This document shows, one piece after another, positions 1-13,212 of a DNA stretch of 64,000 nucleotides. Numbering within the stretch: position 1 is the stretch's first letter; each line of letters opens with the position of its first letter. Where the stretch lies: the NCBI RefSeq assembly GCF_036370855.1, contig NC_088099.1, positions 27,557,501 through 27,621,500 of the forward strand. Direction: 5' to 3'. The DNA is from Dromaius novaehollandiae. Taxonomy: Eukaryota; Chordata; Aves; Casuariiformes; Dromaiidae. The notes under the pieces are model-generated. The model worked only from the letters and a program-made list of their open reading frames with translations, was not told the origin of the DNA and did not search any database. The position numbers and the translations under genes are program-made.

Positions 1-1149
1 CCGGTGGTCTATGAACTAGAATACGAGAATGATAATCTATACTGTATTTAGGAAACAGGGCTCTACTCAGTCCTGCTTTGTCAAAACTGACTGAATATCT
101 AAAAAGAAAAATTCCACACCTATTTATTCAAACCAAAATGCAAATTTGCCTTCATGCTTAGAGCTTGTTGTTCTCATTTTCAAAAGCATCCATACTAGTG
201 GATATCTGTTTGCATAAATGTTTCCCAAAAGGGTCATGAATATTCATGTGTGTATATGCCACTATCTTGAAAGTTCTTGGGGGGTTGGGGTAGGAGAGAA
301 AGTTATTTAGCCTGAGAAGAAATAAGGTCACATAGCTCTGGTAATAAGTCACAAACTTACCAATTACAAACAGCCAAAATAGTAGGGAGAGGTTGTTTGG
401 GAAGCTGAAACTTCTTCTACATATCATCCATCAGCTTCAGAAGAGTGAAGTTTATCCGTAATCGTAAACAAAGATAATGGATAAGTTAAGGCAATAACCT
501 CTTGCTTATGACAAGTTTTATTGCTCATTTCTCTATTAACTGGAAAGGGAAGTGCTGGACACTCACAGCAGCTTTAAAGCTGGCCTTCTTCACCAGCAAG
601 CTTTCACCATGGCTGCTCTAGAAGCTGAAGGAATATCCCCAAGATCATTCACCAGTCCTGGGCCTATTTACATGCTCAAGCATGGACAGCCATGGGCCAT
701 GAGCAAAGTCTTGGTGTGGAAACCATGTGTCCAATATGCAAGTGAGACTGTGTCTGTGTGAGTCTCAACCAGCTGAGAGACATGACTTAGCAGATAAATA
801 CACTCATGTGACAGCTTTGAGACTGGGTCTGGCAGATGCCTGAGTAACTGGGCATGTAGGCACAGCCACTTACATGACTAACTGCAGCAGATAATCCAGA
901 AACCTTCTGTGTCTGTAGTACAGTAATTTTTTTATAGTAGAGGTTGAATTTGCTAATGAGGTTACACTATTCTGCTGCTCTTGGTCAAGCTGAGCTGAAC
1001 AAAGAAATGCCAAGCGTGCATATGCTTGAAAGAAATACATGAAAAGCACAGTGAGGAAATGGATTGTCATTGTTAATTGCTGCCACTCTTCCCTGAGTTT
1101 TTTCTTTCTCAATTCATCATTGTGGTTAATGGACATAAATGGATAAAAT

Positions 1150-1215
1150 TATGCTCTGGGGCATTCAATTCTACTCCCATTAAGTTGGTGGCAAAGCTGT
1201 CATTAACTACAGCTT
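1150..1215. repeat. Possible ancient sauropsid interspersed-repeat relic
   Basis: The wording around 1165-1200 (attctactcccattaag, then ggtggcaaagctgtcatta) resembles a short, partly self-complementary motif common in old repeats of turtles, crocodilians and birds, of the form 'actcccattgaagtcaatgg'. Family and orientation cannot be fixed by eye, and the match is short. Confidence 0.3.
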
Positions 1216-2918
1216 CAGCAGAGCTGTCTGAAAATCCTTAATGGAGGGAATTTTCCATGGGAAAAATGTCATTTTGATGCAATCAATTTTTCTATCAAAG
1301 AGCCCCCCTGTAGGCCAGCAGGCCAGCTCCTTCCTAGATTTTGTTTCTTGTGCTAATACCTATCTTCTCCAGTTTACCCAAAGAGGAGTTCAGATGGAAC
1401 ACCTTATTGAACACCTTAACAGAAACATCGAACTCCTTAGCAAAACCTTCCCACAGACAGAAAAGATGTGGATAATTTCTTTATCTGGAAGGCAAGTTAT
1501 CTTATTAGTTACATTATCTGGGATTTTATTGCTTTTTTGCTTAAACTTGATGTCTTCAGTTAATCTTCCTTCCAAAATATGTTCTAAAGCAATGCATAGG
1601 ATTGGAACTTGATAAAGTTACCTAAATCACTCTATCCACTTCTTAAAAATAGCTGCAGCATTTTTTCTTCATCGAATACGTGCTACAGCTCTTATTTGAT
1701 TGATAGATTTCTTTAAAATCTTTGCATTTTCACTCTAGTCTTTTCCAGATTCTTGGATGGAGATTATCCGGCTACACTGTCTCAGGCACAGTAGACTCTG
1801 GTCAGTGGTCTTCCATCTTGTACATGGTCATTCTCCTTTCATACTTCCAGCATGCATCCCATCCTTTGCCCGTCTGCACTCTGAAACTGAGGCAAAGCAT
1901 TCACTTATTCTGGGTTCATATTTAGGTTATTGTTTATCCTCTACCTTTCTACATGCAGAACAATTCCTCTTGTCTTTCATTCCTTTTCATCTAGACTGCT
2001 AAAGAAGCTCTTGCTACTTGTTATAAGTCCTTTCACAAATCTAATACAAAGCTTCATGTTTGTCAGCTCTCACTGTATCTCTGTACGTCTATGCTTACTA
2101 TCTTTGCCACTTAATAGAATGTAGTTTAAAGTAATACCACTGAACATGGGCTCAATAACTGTTTGAAGATGCAATCCGTTGGCTATCATGTCCAAGATAT
2201 AACTGTAATTTAGCAATATTAGTACTATTTTTTTCTCTCTAATTGGTATCTGAAAGTTTAGAACTTCCTATAATGAAATACTTGCCAGTAGCAGTTATTT
2301 TTCTATTAGCGTTACAGTTGTACCTATATATATTCAGAATCAGATACCTTATACGTCCCCAGGAGATTGTCTCTTAATAATCCTTCCCTAAAGTGACTTC
2401 GACACAAATAGAAGTTGTTTTTATCTAAGAAATACTTTTTCAAAAAATATGTTCAATCAAGGCAAAAATAGACAATGCTACTCCATCTTTACCTTTATTT
2501 TTCTTGAAGTGTGCTCTCTGTAATACTTACTCCATTCATCATTGTTATTCTTCCATATCTTTCTTATCCTTTACAAGATCCACTTTCATGTTCTTCAGTC
2601 TTCCAGGTGTTATCTGTGTTCTTCACATTTGTGTGTAAATATCTCAGCTGATTCTTACTGACCTCATTCCATGCCCTGACCCAGTTGTGGTACTGTCCGA
2701 CCCCAGAAGTATTCTTTATCTGACTGTTTCTTCTGCCATTCATTTCTTTCTCATACTTCCATCTTGTGAAGTTCCTTTATCTATTATTGTATCCCCATTT
2801 CACTGGAGATTTTTTTCTGTATTTTAAAACTAGGTCTCACAGATTATCTGAGTCTTCCATATTCCTCTTGTCCTCATTTAAAACTCATTAGGTAAATTGT
2901 GCCAGCTTTGCATTCAGG

Positions 2919-2943
2919 AAAAAAAAAAAAAAAAAAAAAAAAA
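2919..2943 (+). repeat. Poly(A) run, 25 A
   Basis: Uninterrupted run of 25 A. No AATAAA is obvious in the 30 bases before it and no flanking target-site duplication is visible, so it is a simple homopolymer rather than a proven retroposon tail. Confidence 0.95.
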
Positions 2944-3931
2944 CTCCAAATCAGGTGGAGTCAACCCCCTGAGCTCATCTGGTGAATCCCTCCAGATGTG
3001 TGAATATACGCAGTTTCTCTTAGAAGACTAATCCATGAACTGAGTGTCCATGAGCAAAACTCTGCCTTCATGCTTAGAGACCAGATCACCTCAGCTTTCA
3101 CATATTGGTACATCTTATTTTCCTTAGTTTGGCATAATTATCCTTGATCTACTCAAGTGGGTATCTAGTGGTTAGTGTCATTTGCCCTAATGTGAGTAAC
3201 ATTCATTCATAATAATTTGGTGTTATAGATTCTACAGACTAGCATGCCATACTTAGAACAGACTAAAGATTTCACATTAGACTGTACTGTTACTATTGAC
3301 AGGTTGTAAGAATAGCTGTACTATGAGCAATACAACTGATGAAGTCTTATAACTCCTACACTTTATTGGAACAGCTGAGGTTCTTCCCATATGATGGGTC
3401 TTTTTGTCATTCCCAGTGTTTCCCACATCTCTCTCTCCTGTACCTCCACTTCTTCCCCACATTCCCCAGTTTTTTGAGCTACAGTGATTTGCGATGCTCT
3501 GGCTCCTTTTGTGTTCTCTAGCTACTTTTTCTAGTCTGCTGGCTCATCAACAGCCAGTACAGTCTGAAAGTGCCTTTGTACTGATTGTCCATGGCAACTG
3601 ACTGCCGATTAGTGCAGTGAGTTCTTCTGCCTGATCCCTTACAGAAGATGCCAATAGATTCCTCTTCTTTAGGCAGCCACTGCTTCCTGCAAAACTTCTC
3701 AGATGTCAGAGATCTTGTATTGATTTCACAGCTGTGGAGTTGGAGAGATGGGCAGTCTGTATGAGTGTACAAGCCTAACTTCCTTAGGAAACCAGACTAA
3801 AAAGAATACAGTAAAAATCAGAAGTAAAGTAAAGAATGCAGGCTACACATGAAAACAATTTTGAAAATAAATGTTGCATTTTTATGGTTTTAAAATGGAT
3901 TTTTTTCAGAATTTGTGCTTTTCCTCACCCT

Positions 3932-3952
3932 CCCCCCCCCCAAAAAAAAAAA
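3932..3952 (+). repeat. C10/A11 homopolymer junction
   Basis: Ten C followed directly by eleven A. It is a low-complexity junction prone to length error in sequencing, and it drives the proline/lysine-rich translations of overlapping short frames. Confidence 0.9.
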
Positions 3953-4504
3953 TTTCCAAATGCCAGAGAACTCATGGAGAGTATCTTCTGGATTTTGTCC
4001 AGTTCCAGGCTCAGGCGTGGTCTCTCACATTTCTTTGGGCATCAGCAGGCAGGATTTGAGATGAAGAGTGGAAAGGAGAGAGACAGGATAGGAATCACTT
4101 AGCTAAACGTGGGGAAGTGTCTAGAGCCATTTGAAAAGCTTCCACCTGACCTCCAGCTAGTGCCCCAAAAGGCCTCCTGTATGTTCTGCGTCATATCTGC
4201 TAGCCTTATGTTCATGTCTCAGATTCCCTAGCAGATCTCAAAGTAATAGGAAGTAGTCACCTACATTTAGATGACTGAATAGAGTCATCATCTTCAGTTT
4301 CAGTTGAATATCACACCCTTATATTGTGAGCATAATTATTTTCTATATCAGACTTCTAGTAGTGCTCCAAGTTGAAGGAAATATAAAGCTGTAATTGAAT
4401 GAGCTGAATGAGAAACTGTAAAACTGTAATTAACCAACATTAATTAAGCTGAATGCTGGCATTCTGGTTAGGCTCCTTATTAAAATAATATTGTCACTAT
4501 TCTC

Positions 4505-4894
4505 GTATGAGGAGAGGCTGAGAGAGCTGGGACTATTTCGCCTGGAGAAGAAAAGGCTCAGGGGGCATCTTATCAGTGTTTATAAATATGTGATGGGAGG
4601 GTGTAAAGGACTTCTCAGTGGTGCCCAGTGACAGGACGAGAGGCAGTGGGCACAAACCAAAACATAGGAAATTCCACTCGAACATGAAAAAAGAATTTCT
4701 TCATTGTGAGGGTGGTTGAACACTGGAACAGATTGTCCAGAGGGGCTCTGGAGTCTCCATCCTTGAAGATATTCAAAACCCCACTGGACACAGTCCTGGG
4801 CAACCTGTTGTAGATGACCCTGCTTGAGCAGGGGGGTTGCACCAGATGATCTCCAGAGTTCCCATCTAACCCCAACTATTCTGCGATTCTGTGA
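4505..4894 (+). mobile_element. CR1 LINE, 5'-truncated 3' end
   Basis: A well-preserved 390-bp 3' segment of a chicken-repeat-1 (CR1) non-LTR retrotransposon. It starts at the 'gaggagaggctgagagagct' block of the 3' part, runs through the 'gaacactggaacagattg' and 'gatgatctccagag' blocks, and ends with two near copies of the terminal 8-mer, ATTCTGCG (4878-4885) and ATTCTGTG (4886-4893). CR1 copies are usually 5'-truncated, lack a poly(A) tail and end in such 8-mers; this one fits and is the best clue that the host is avian. The ORF2 coding part is absent, so the copy is inactive. Antisense open frames over it (4580-4978, 4615-4875, minus) are by-products. Confidence 0.93.
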
Positions 4895-7744
4895 TTTCCA
4901 TATGTGCTGCAGACGCAGCCTGTTCATTCCTATAAACAGTAGCAGTGGGGGCAGAAAAAAACCTAATTTTTGACTCATTTTCTAAATACAGAAATACCTT
5001 TGCAATCTGATTGCTCTTCAGTGTCTGCTTCCTAATATTTATATGACTCCTGCAAAAGTACTCAGAACTGGGCTCTTCATATTGTTGTTCCACAGAAGGA
5101 ATGACCACACCTGAGGCCACCTAAGTGAAAGCCAATGGAGAATTTTAAGTTGAGTGATTATAGCACATGAAGAAAGTATTATTATTTGTTAATTCATGCC
5201 AAATCTCCTGCACCAGCTTAGAAGACAGCAGTCTTTTATCTTGAGTTTGGGATAAGCCAGATACTTAGAGGTCAATATGTTATTGAAATATAGAAACTTT
5301 ATTCAAAGAACAGCTTTTGGAGACTGGATATCTATGGCGGATGAGGACAGAATCACTAGGTGTCTATAATAATAAGATGACTCCAAACCTTCTCCTCTCC
5401 TTGCTCTAATTCCATTTGGTTGGATTTTTTTCCATCTTTCCATGACAGATAATCTTCCTACACTCTTCCCAAGGACAAGTATTGTCTCTGATACTGGGTT
5501 TTGTTTGTTTTGGTGTTCGATTCAGTTAGTGTTACAGGACATCTGAAAGAAAGCAAGCTCATATAGCAAGACAAGCTCAAGACAAGCTAAACTTCACCCT
5601 AAGGAAAGTCTCCTGGTTTCTCTTTCATTTTTCCATTGGCACCAAAACAAATACACAGCACTTTCAAGTAAACCTTTTTAAAGGTGAGGTTTGGAGGGCT
5701 TTTGGGAGGGGAGGGAGAGGTAAGTGTGTAGCAGAACAAATCAATTAACCAAATATCCCTGAATTTACCTTGTCTGTGCATATTATGCTCCTTTTAAATT
5801 TTCAGGGCACCACAGATATTGTTCGTATTGTTCGTTTCCTATTAGAGGTGTCATTAAGGGATATTTAAACACTTCAACAACTGTGTTCAGGTTCAGAATC
5901 AGGCATCCTGACAGAAAAAAAGAACTATTTCAGGATTTCACTAGAGGTTTTTGTCACTAGAAAGCAACATAAATTCTCTGTTCACTCCTCTTGATATACT
6001 TTTAGAGATGTTATGTGACTGTCTGCATCATTATGAGATTATTCTCTACTTCTAACTTTAAAAACAAAATGATCCCTACGCTCACTTTCATGTTGCATAT
6101 CCCTGGTTTCCAGAGTTAACAGATCCCTTAGGAAAGCAGGAATAGTTCATAACTCTCAGAGTTGTTTCAGGCATTCTTTTGGATACTGACTAAGAAAAGA
6201 CTGAATTGTTTTATCTTTGGTTAAAATAAGGAAGCCTCAAGTTTGAAATACATTCGAGCTAATAATGACCAAAGAACCGCTGAAAACGCAGAACATCAAT
6301 TGTGTCTCTGCAGGTTATCAAGCACAAATTAAAGCACTCTGCACATGCATCTAAGGCATATAATCTGGAAAGTAGATGAGTTTCAGTCCATTCAGCCAAT
6401 TCAATTCTCTTCACCATTTTATTTTCCACTAGATTAGTGAGAATGTTAGAAAACTAAACTTAAAAATACAAAAAGGTCTGTATTGACAACTGAATACTTC
6501 CATATTCTAACGTTTTCCTGGTAAACATATTAGAATTGGAAATAAGCAACTTCTGAAATAGACTATTTCTTTTCCTTCCTATGAATACAAAAAAAATGAG
6601 ATTTACATATTAACAATTTATGTTTTGAAAAATGAAGATAAGTGTCATGATACGAATTTTCCCCAAATTCTCATCAGGAAAATTTAAAACCTACTTCGAT
6701 ATAAATCTTTTCTATAGGGGGAGATTTGTACACTTTTGAAGCTTATTAATCAGAGAGATCATAGTGGGGAGAGGAAAAAGGGATACAAGAGTCCCTCTTG
6801 TCTTGACTATGCTTGGGTCTCACCTGTTCACAAGCTGAGCCTCAATCTGAAAAAAGAAGAAAACTGGACATATAAAATTTATTTTGCCTCCCACACACAC
6901 AGCTTTGAAAGTAAGGTTTCTGTCAATGCAGCCTGTAAATTAGTTTGTTCCTGAACATTTTTTGATTATAGGAGATAGTCTGTGATCAATATTCATCCTT
7001 TGGATGCAAGAGCCAACATACTCAAGAATACTTGGCTGCATAGTCTCTTCTCCTATTGCTTTGATATTTTTCTCCTCTTTATTTTCTACATGATTGATGT
7101 GGCAGAAACACAATAGAGAATTTCTCTTAATCCATCCTAAATCATTGTTCTTTCCCTTTTCCATCCTGATGAAGAAGAACATGCTTTCTTTTTTAAGCAC
7201 ATTTGTCTTCTTAGATTATAGGATGGATGTCTGCTGGTTAGCCAAAGTCCTGTGGGATTTAGGAGAGCAGAAACACATTAGCTAGGAAGACCGTGAACAA
7301 TGTTGGCATATTACTGTTTAGTTTATATATCAAACTGGCAGATGCCAACTTTGTTTTCTTCTTTCTATGAGGACTAATGTAGAAGGTAGAAGGGTCGTTT
7401 CCTCTTCCCTTCCTACTTTACTGGGCAAAGGAGAGTTCTATATCACTTCAAAGAGTCTGAAGAGTCTAGAAATACATGCAAAGGAGACAGAAGAACTGTA
7501 TAAGGCTCAGCTAGGCAGAAATGTGTTCAGGAACTGCATGGTTAAGGTTCATGTGGCTTTTCCTAGCCCATAGGCTGAAAATGCAGCAATTAGGAGGATT
7601 TTGAAATGTGAGCAGAACTGAGCAGAGGCAACCAAGCTTTCGGTTCCCTCTATCCATGGAGAGTCAGGAGAACACAGCAGCTTGGGGCTAAAAAGCTAAG
7701 AGCAAACTCTTACGTAGCTCTCTGCTTTGGCACAGCCTAATGTA
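4895..7744. other. AT-rich noncoding stretch, no gene recognised
   Basis: All frames are broken at short intervals. Short direct repetition occurs at about 5563-5590 (agacaagct words). A 'gtgaaagccaatggaga' piece near 5124 again recalls old sauropsid repeats but is too short to call. Confidence 0.7.
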
Positions 7745-7865
7745 CTTTGCAAATGAGGTTCATAGAAGCATCCCATTTTTATATGGAGGAATTGAGGTGC
7801 TAAAGTAAGCAGGCCTTGAAATAGCACACAGATTTCCTGACTCCTAGCTCTGTGATCCCAGTGAA
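7745..7865 (-). mobile_element. MIR/CORE-SINE-like ancient relic
   Basis: On the + strand the order 'cccatttttatatggagg', 'attgaggtgct', 'aatagcacacag' and 'tttcctgactcctagctc' follows the antisense wording of MIR-type elements (cccattttacagatgaggaaactgag, ...cacacagc..., ...cctgactcccagctct...). The element would therefore lie on the minus strand. It is strongly diverged, as expected of an insertion older than the bird lineage. Family assignment is by recognition only. Confidence 0.5.
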
Positions 7866-10800
7866 ATGCTCAGAACATGCCACTAAAGCAGAGAGAAGCT
7901 GCTAAAATTGCCCAGATTTGCTGTAGATGAGCAGAATTTATGAATCTAACAGAGAAATCCTCATCTCCCCTATGGAGCGCTGGAGGAAAGGCCCACAACG
8001 GGATCCTTGGGGGTATGCTTTTAGCCCATTGAGTTAAAGCAATGAGAAGCTGCCATGAGAAGCCACGAGAAAAAACATGAGTTAAAAGTAATAAAAACGC
8101 AGCTCAGACACTGCTTTTATAGGTGTCCGACCTATACTGAAATTATAATGGGGACCTGATGCGAATGTTACTGTAGTGACAGAAAGCCTGCAAATGGTTA
8201 ATATTGGAAAAACTGCTTCACAGAAATGTTTTGTTAGCATTTGCAATATATCATGGTCCCTACAATAGGGGATAGCAAAAATACAGCATTGATTTGTGTG
8301 AATTTTCACTGAACACAGTAAAAAATAAAAAAAAATCACTGGTTCTTGCTGATTCCTGTTATGCCTTGAAGAAAGCATAGCCAGTTGCGTACAAAAGACA
8401 TGGGGTTTTCTATGTTTGATGGAAGACAGGCGTTTGTAGTTTCAGCAGCTGAAAAACATTGCACTCATGGCTACAGCTTGCAAGTCGGTATATATCCATT
8501 GAAACTTTTTACTGCAGCAGTACGGATGAACAGCCACTACCTGCAAAGAGAAAGCTCATACAAGGGCCATGCAATTATTTCTTTCACAAGATTCATGCTG
8601 ATTTTTTTCCAGGATCCTACAAAAATTTTGTTGATATTATCATTAACAAGGAACAGAATTTATCCCCACATCCAGGCAGAGGAAGCAAGAGTCAGTCCTC
8701 TCTGTACTCTACAATTCTTCCAAGGCACCTAACAAGCCTGGTAAACAAAAAGCCAGTGGAAGAAAAATGAGTTCCCTTGCTTTGGCTCTGAAGTCCCCCG
8801 TCCTCTCCTCCTGTTCTGTGACAGCATGTATGTCTCCTACAAAGATCTGTTGCCAGTTTCCTTCAATTATATAATATCTGGTGTCCTTCCTCAGCTAGCT
8901 TCTGCAATGCAGGTGGACTCGTAAAGTTAACAGAGCCTCAAGATAAGACCTTCACTGGAGATTTGTTTTACAGCTGGTAAAGAACAGGTTCACAATGCCA
9001 GAAAAACAGTAAGGAGGAGCTTAACTCTGTATCCTTCTACTTAGAGCACAAAGCCAAGAATGGAGAGATTTTGCCTTCTGCTTTCAGGAGGGTTTTGAAT
9101 TTTGTCCAAAGAGCTGAAATCAGCTGAAAGCCATTGTGTAAAGCTGAAAGCTGGTGTGCAAGTTTTACAAGCTTGTTCAGCTTGTAGCTTGCAAGGGTTT
9201 TTTTTGTCTTTGAAAAGCAGATCACTGATAATATCCAGGGAATATTACCACAATTAATTAATGGTTATAAAAGCAGCAGTCTGTTGCAGCATTTGGAAAA
9301 GTTTTGCTGCAAGTGAAAGGTGTATGCAGACATGCATTCTTTGCCATGCATGTAGTCTGGCTACTTTCTGCTCTCAGAAACATTTCAGGACGTAGATCAG
9401 TTAGATATTTTTGTTCTTGCTTTATGCAGGCTACTTAAATATAAATCACTCTTTTAAAAATGTAATTCATCAGCAGTAGGAGCCAGTGGTGCCCCACTGG
9501 TACGTGAGTAGGAAGGAAGAAAAATCTGAGTCTCTACTGCAGATACAATATCTAGTCTTGGATAACTTACTACTTTGTTTTTCATTTTTCTCTTCTTACT
9601 ATTGGGAAAATGCTTATCACCCAACACAAATGCTATTTTTCAAAGATTAATTTATTTTGCAATGATTCTATAATGCTAGACATTATGATTTGATAATGCT
9701 GTTCTGTCAAAAATATCTTCAAACTATTGCAATGAAAAATCAGTCTATTCCACTTTTCTGATGGGATCAGTTGGGTAGCTAGCAAATAATGTACAATAAC
9801 AAAGTAATCAAGGCAAAACAATTTGAAAGAGATGGAAATTTCTATAGAAAGGAGTTAATTTTAAAATTTCAGTAACACAGGGAAGGTTTTCCAGTATAAA
9901 AGAAGACCTACGGATCAGTAAAGATACTAGTGCTTTTGGTAAGAACATTGCTGTGGTCATGAAGGAAAGCTGTTGTGTGTATCTTGGGTAAAGATTAAAG
10001 CAAAAAAAAGGATGCACAGAAATCGAATCTCCCAGCTGAAGAGTAAATAGCAGAACATAGCAAAGGAGAGAAGTAAGACTTCGAGCAAAGCCAGACAGGC
10101 CATATGGTGCAGTAATTTAAAACAAAACTAAAAAGTGCAAAAACATCATTTCAGCAAGTATTTATAAAGGCAGAAAGAATCCACTGGCAGGACAAACATG
10201 GAAATACTGCTGGAAGTTTTTGGCTGTAAAAGAGCAGAGTGGAGATCAGCAAAGGGAACTGCCCAGTTTGATCAGGTTCTCTCTACTCAATGTAAACTGC
10301 AGTCTAGTTGCAATTGCCATTCCTAGTTTAAATGAGACTCTCTAACTAAGCCTCCTGACAGAAAAGTGCCAGTGGTGTTCATCAGAGAGACACAGAAGGA
10401 ATCAGTAGCACAACTGACAGTAAAAAACAACAGAAATTCTTTATTTCCAGAATTTTGTGTTCAATGCATTGTAAATAAAAACTATTTCTGTATACCATTG
10501 TCCACTACATAGGTTGAGAAGTGTTTGGCTATTCCACAGAGAATTTATCTTACTTCTTATAAGAAATACATGAAAAGGTCTACAGATTCAGATAACAATA
10601 TTAGAAGAAGATGTTGAGGATTTTAAGTTGACTGACTTAATATCCATTTCAGACCATCAGATCAACCAGTTAGTCCCAGTTCTGCAATTAAAGTATCAAA
10701 TGTAGTTGAATCATTAAACAATCATTAGAACAATCAACTGATGCATTCTAAAAATATCCCCACCTATTTCATTATAAATTTCAACTTTATCAACATCAAC

Positions 10801-11140
10801 TGCATCCTAAATTTGAACGTAATGAAGTAACTTAGCACTTAAACTAAATCATTATCTAACCTCAGAGCTAATCCTAAAGCTTCCTCCTTGAAGCTAAGTT
10901 CCAAAATGAAGACTCTCAACATTTATGAACCAGAAACTGCAGGTCAAAATCCAAGGGTTCTCAACATTGTAATAAAAAAGACAGAACAAAATGTCTTCCT
11001 GGGCTGGAAGTAACCCAAGAAGATCACAGATACATTTGACTATGCAAGACAGAGCTTCTGCTATTAAGGCTACCTTTGCAACAATGTGCCTGACTTCTGG
11101 TCTCTCTTCCCAAGTTTTCCATGCCACAACCTTTCCATGT

Positions 11141-11141
<1 letters not shown>
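7866..11141. other. AT-rich noncoding stretch, no gene recognised
   Basis: Two overlapping + frames (8385-8732 and 8459-8770) are the longest; an acceptor-like tttttttccag lies near 8600-8612, but no partner donor or known domain was found. A cluster of 'agctgaaag' and 'agcttg' words at 9110-9195 is locally repetitive and partly self-complementary. No RNA gene is recognisable. Confidence 0.65.

Positions 11142-11177
<36 letters not shown>
11142..11177 (-). repeat. Poly(T) run, 36 T (poly(A) on minus strand)
   Basis: The longest homopolymer in the window. Read on the minus strand it is a 36-A run. No AATAAA precedes it within about 30 bases on that strand, so a retroposon tail is possible but unproven. 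It produces the poly-lysine/poly-phenylalanine stretches of the two frames crossing it. Confidence 0.95.
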
Positions 11178-11178
<1 letters not shown>

Positions 11179-12504
11179 TAGGACAGATTTTAGGGCCACT
11201 TAAACCTGAAGACTGTTTCCCTCAGGCATATTTCTTAGATGAATCTTATAGATATCTTCACAGAAGCACATTCCTTATCATACTCCAAAGATAAAAAAGC
11301 TGAGGTGGTTTCTGTTCAGTGCAGTGATTTCTCCCAGCTACTTATTCTTTGGAGGCAAAGAGTGATTGATCAAAACTGGACTGATATCTCTGTTGTTGTT
11401 GTTGTGACATCCTCTTTTGATGACAGTTACAAATTCTAGAACAGTTGTTCCCTTTAGATGGTTTGTTGAACACTTTTTGTCATTATACTCCAGATTCGTA
11501 TAGGGTTTGCAGGCAGTTTTATTGTGCAGTTCTTCCTTACAAAGTCTCAAGAGAAATATAAGTCTTTTTTAGAGGCATTCACCCTGAACCGTTCATATTC
11601 AGATCTCCAAGTATCAATCTGGAAAATCTCCATTTAAATCAACAGTTTAAAAATTTGCAGTGTTTTGGCTGCCACAGAGTCTGTGATGTATCAGTCCCAG
11701 ATACTCTCTGTATACCCAATCTGAGTATATAGGGAAGGTCTGGAAGGCTTGTACCTCCAGTCTGTGGAACGTTCAAAATAAAAACACTAGAGCTATTTGG
11801 GGAAAAAATAAAGGAACAACATCAGCCACTTGGCATTTATTCACTATTAAAACTAAAAATTAGATTTATTCTGTTTCAGCATCTCCAGATATATGTTCTC
11901 CTGGGAAATGAGGCAAGTACTATAACCTTTCTACTTTGGAATTGTGTCAGACGATTTATCTTCCAAAGCCTTCATCTTGATCAGAGCCAGTCATGGGCTT
12001 CCTGGGAACAGTTTTTAATTGGGAAAAGCTGAGTTGCCATGTTGAAAACTATCAGCTGTGAGATAAGATGGTAGGGGCTGATCTGGGAGAGTCCCAGGAG
12101 AGGTACCAATCAGGGAAGGAGCATTTGGAAATACCTGCCAAATGTATGCAAGGGGCAGAAGACATAAAATTCTGGGTGCTGGTACAGGAGAGCTAGAGCT
12201 GAGATAGATGCCTTCTCTGGCTGCAGGAAAGATACCAAGAGGGAAAATGGCTTCAGATTAGGGATCCAGATGTGGAGCAGAAAGTCTGAGTGGGTTTCCT
12301 TAGACAGGAGGGAAAAGTATTCCCCACAGAGAGTCCTGAGTAAAGTCCTTGCTTCTATTTTTGTAGGGCTTCCAGGTAACACAAGAGAGGCTCAGGAGAG
12401 GGCACCTTACCTCTCACAAAAGACTAAGTAACAAATATAAGGGGCTAAATTTAATAGGATTCACGGCCATACAAGAAAACTTGAATAATCTAATGATTCA
12501 TCAT
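11178..12504. other. Noncoding stretch left of the telomere-like array
   Basis: No gene or transposon is recognised. The only simple repeat is a five-fold TGT run at 11391-11405. The boundary with the GC-rich array at 12505 is abrupt: the preceding bases (ctaatgattcatcat) show no similarity to the end of a repeat unit. Confidence 0.65.
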
Positions 12505-12672
12505 GGCAACTTTTGTCTCTGGGCTTTCAGTGGGGCTGCTGGGTTAGGGTGCAGGTCACGCCCGCAGTTAGGGTTAGGGTTCAGAGAGTGATAAAGCGTA
12601 GAGCCCCACGAGGAGTGGGGCTGCAAAGGGCATGCCAAAGGACATGTACCGCTACACCAAGTCTGCTCCCGC
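12505..12672 (+). repeat. Array unit 1 (168 bp)
   Basis: Three TTAGGG (12544, 12568, 12574). The hairpin block is perfect in its core: CCCCAC 12604-12609 and GTGGGG 12615-12620 with a 5-base loop. The loop carries GA where other units have GT, so CACGTG is absent here. Confidence 0.9.
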
Positions 12673-12831
12673 AGCAACGTTTGTCTCCGGGCCTTCACTG
12701 GGGCTGCTGGGTTGGGGACCTGGTCTGGCCCACGGTTAGGCTTAGGGTTAGGGTTCGGAGAGCCCCACGTGCAGAGCAGCTGCAAAGGCCATGCCAAAGG
12801 ACATGCACCGCTACACCAAGTCTGCTCCCAC
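12673..12831 (+). repeat. Array unit 2 (159 bp)
   Basis: The shortest of the intact units. The tract is TTAGGC then two TTAGGG (12742, 12748). About 15 bp corresponding to 'agtgataaagcgtag' of unit 1 are missing between tract and hairpin block. The hairpin right arm is replaced by 'gcagagcagctgc', which unit 3 shares; CACGTG lies at 12766-12771. Confidence 0.9.
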
Positions 12832-13015
12832 GACCACTTTTGTCCCTGGGCCTTCAGTGCGGTCAGGTGTTCGGTGCAGGTCACGCCTGGGGTTAGGGTT
12901 AGGCTTAGGGTTAGGGTTAGGGTTCGAAGAGTAATCAAGCGTAGAGCCCCACGTGCAGAGCAGCTGCAAAGGCCATGCCAAAGGACATGCACCGCTACAC
13001 CAAGTCTGCTCCCAC
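12832..13015 (+). repeat. Array unit 3 (184 bp)
   Basis: G-rich tract at 12889-12924 with four TTAGGG and one TTAGGC. It shares the 'gcagagcagctgc' variant with unit 2, so these two are probably recent sister copies. CACGTG at 12950-12955. Confidence 0.9.
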
Positions 13016-13212
13016 GGCAACGTTTGTCTCTGGGCCTTCAGTGGGATCATGGGTTCGGGTGCAGGTCAGGCCCGCGGTTAGGGTTAGGGTTGGGGTTCGG
13101 GTTGGGGTTGGGGTTAGGGTTTGGAGAGTGATCAAGCACAGAGCCCCACGTGGAGTGGGGCTGCAAAGGCCATGCCAAAGGACATGCACCGCTACACCAA
13201 GTCTGCTCCCAC
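13016..13212 (+). repeat. Array unit 4 (197 bp)
   Basis: The longest unit; the extra length is in the G-rich tract (13076-13134), which mixes TTAGGG with TTGGGG and TTCGGG. Perfect hairpin block (CCCCAC 13144-13149, GTGGGG 13155-13160) and CACGTG at 13147-13152. Confidence 0.9.

Larger units (their letters stand above)
1..4504. other. AT-rich noncoding stretch, no gene recognised
   Basis: No exon, RNA gene or recent transposon is recognisable. The longest open frame is 1241-1612 (+, 123 codons); it overlaps an antisense frame at 1390-1575 and has no domain I know. The stretch contains an old repeat-like piece near 1150-1215, a 25-A run and a C-run/A-run junction, listed separately. Confidence 0.7.

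Noticed and set aside
4580..4978. 132-codon minus-strand frame
   Set aside because: It is antisense to the CR1 copy at 4505-4894.
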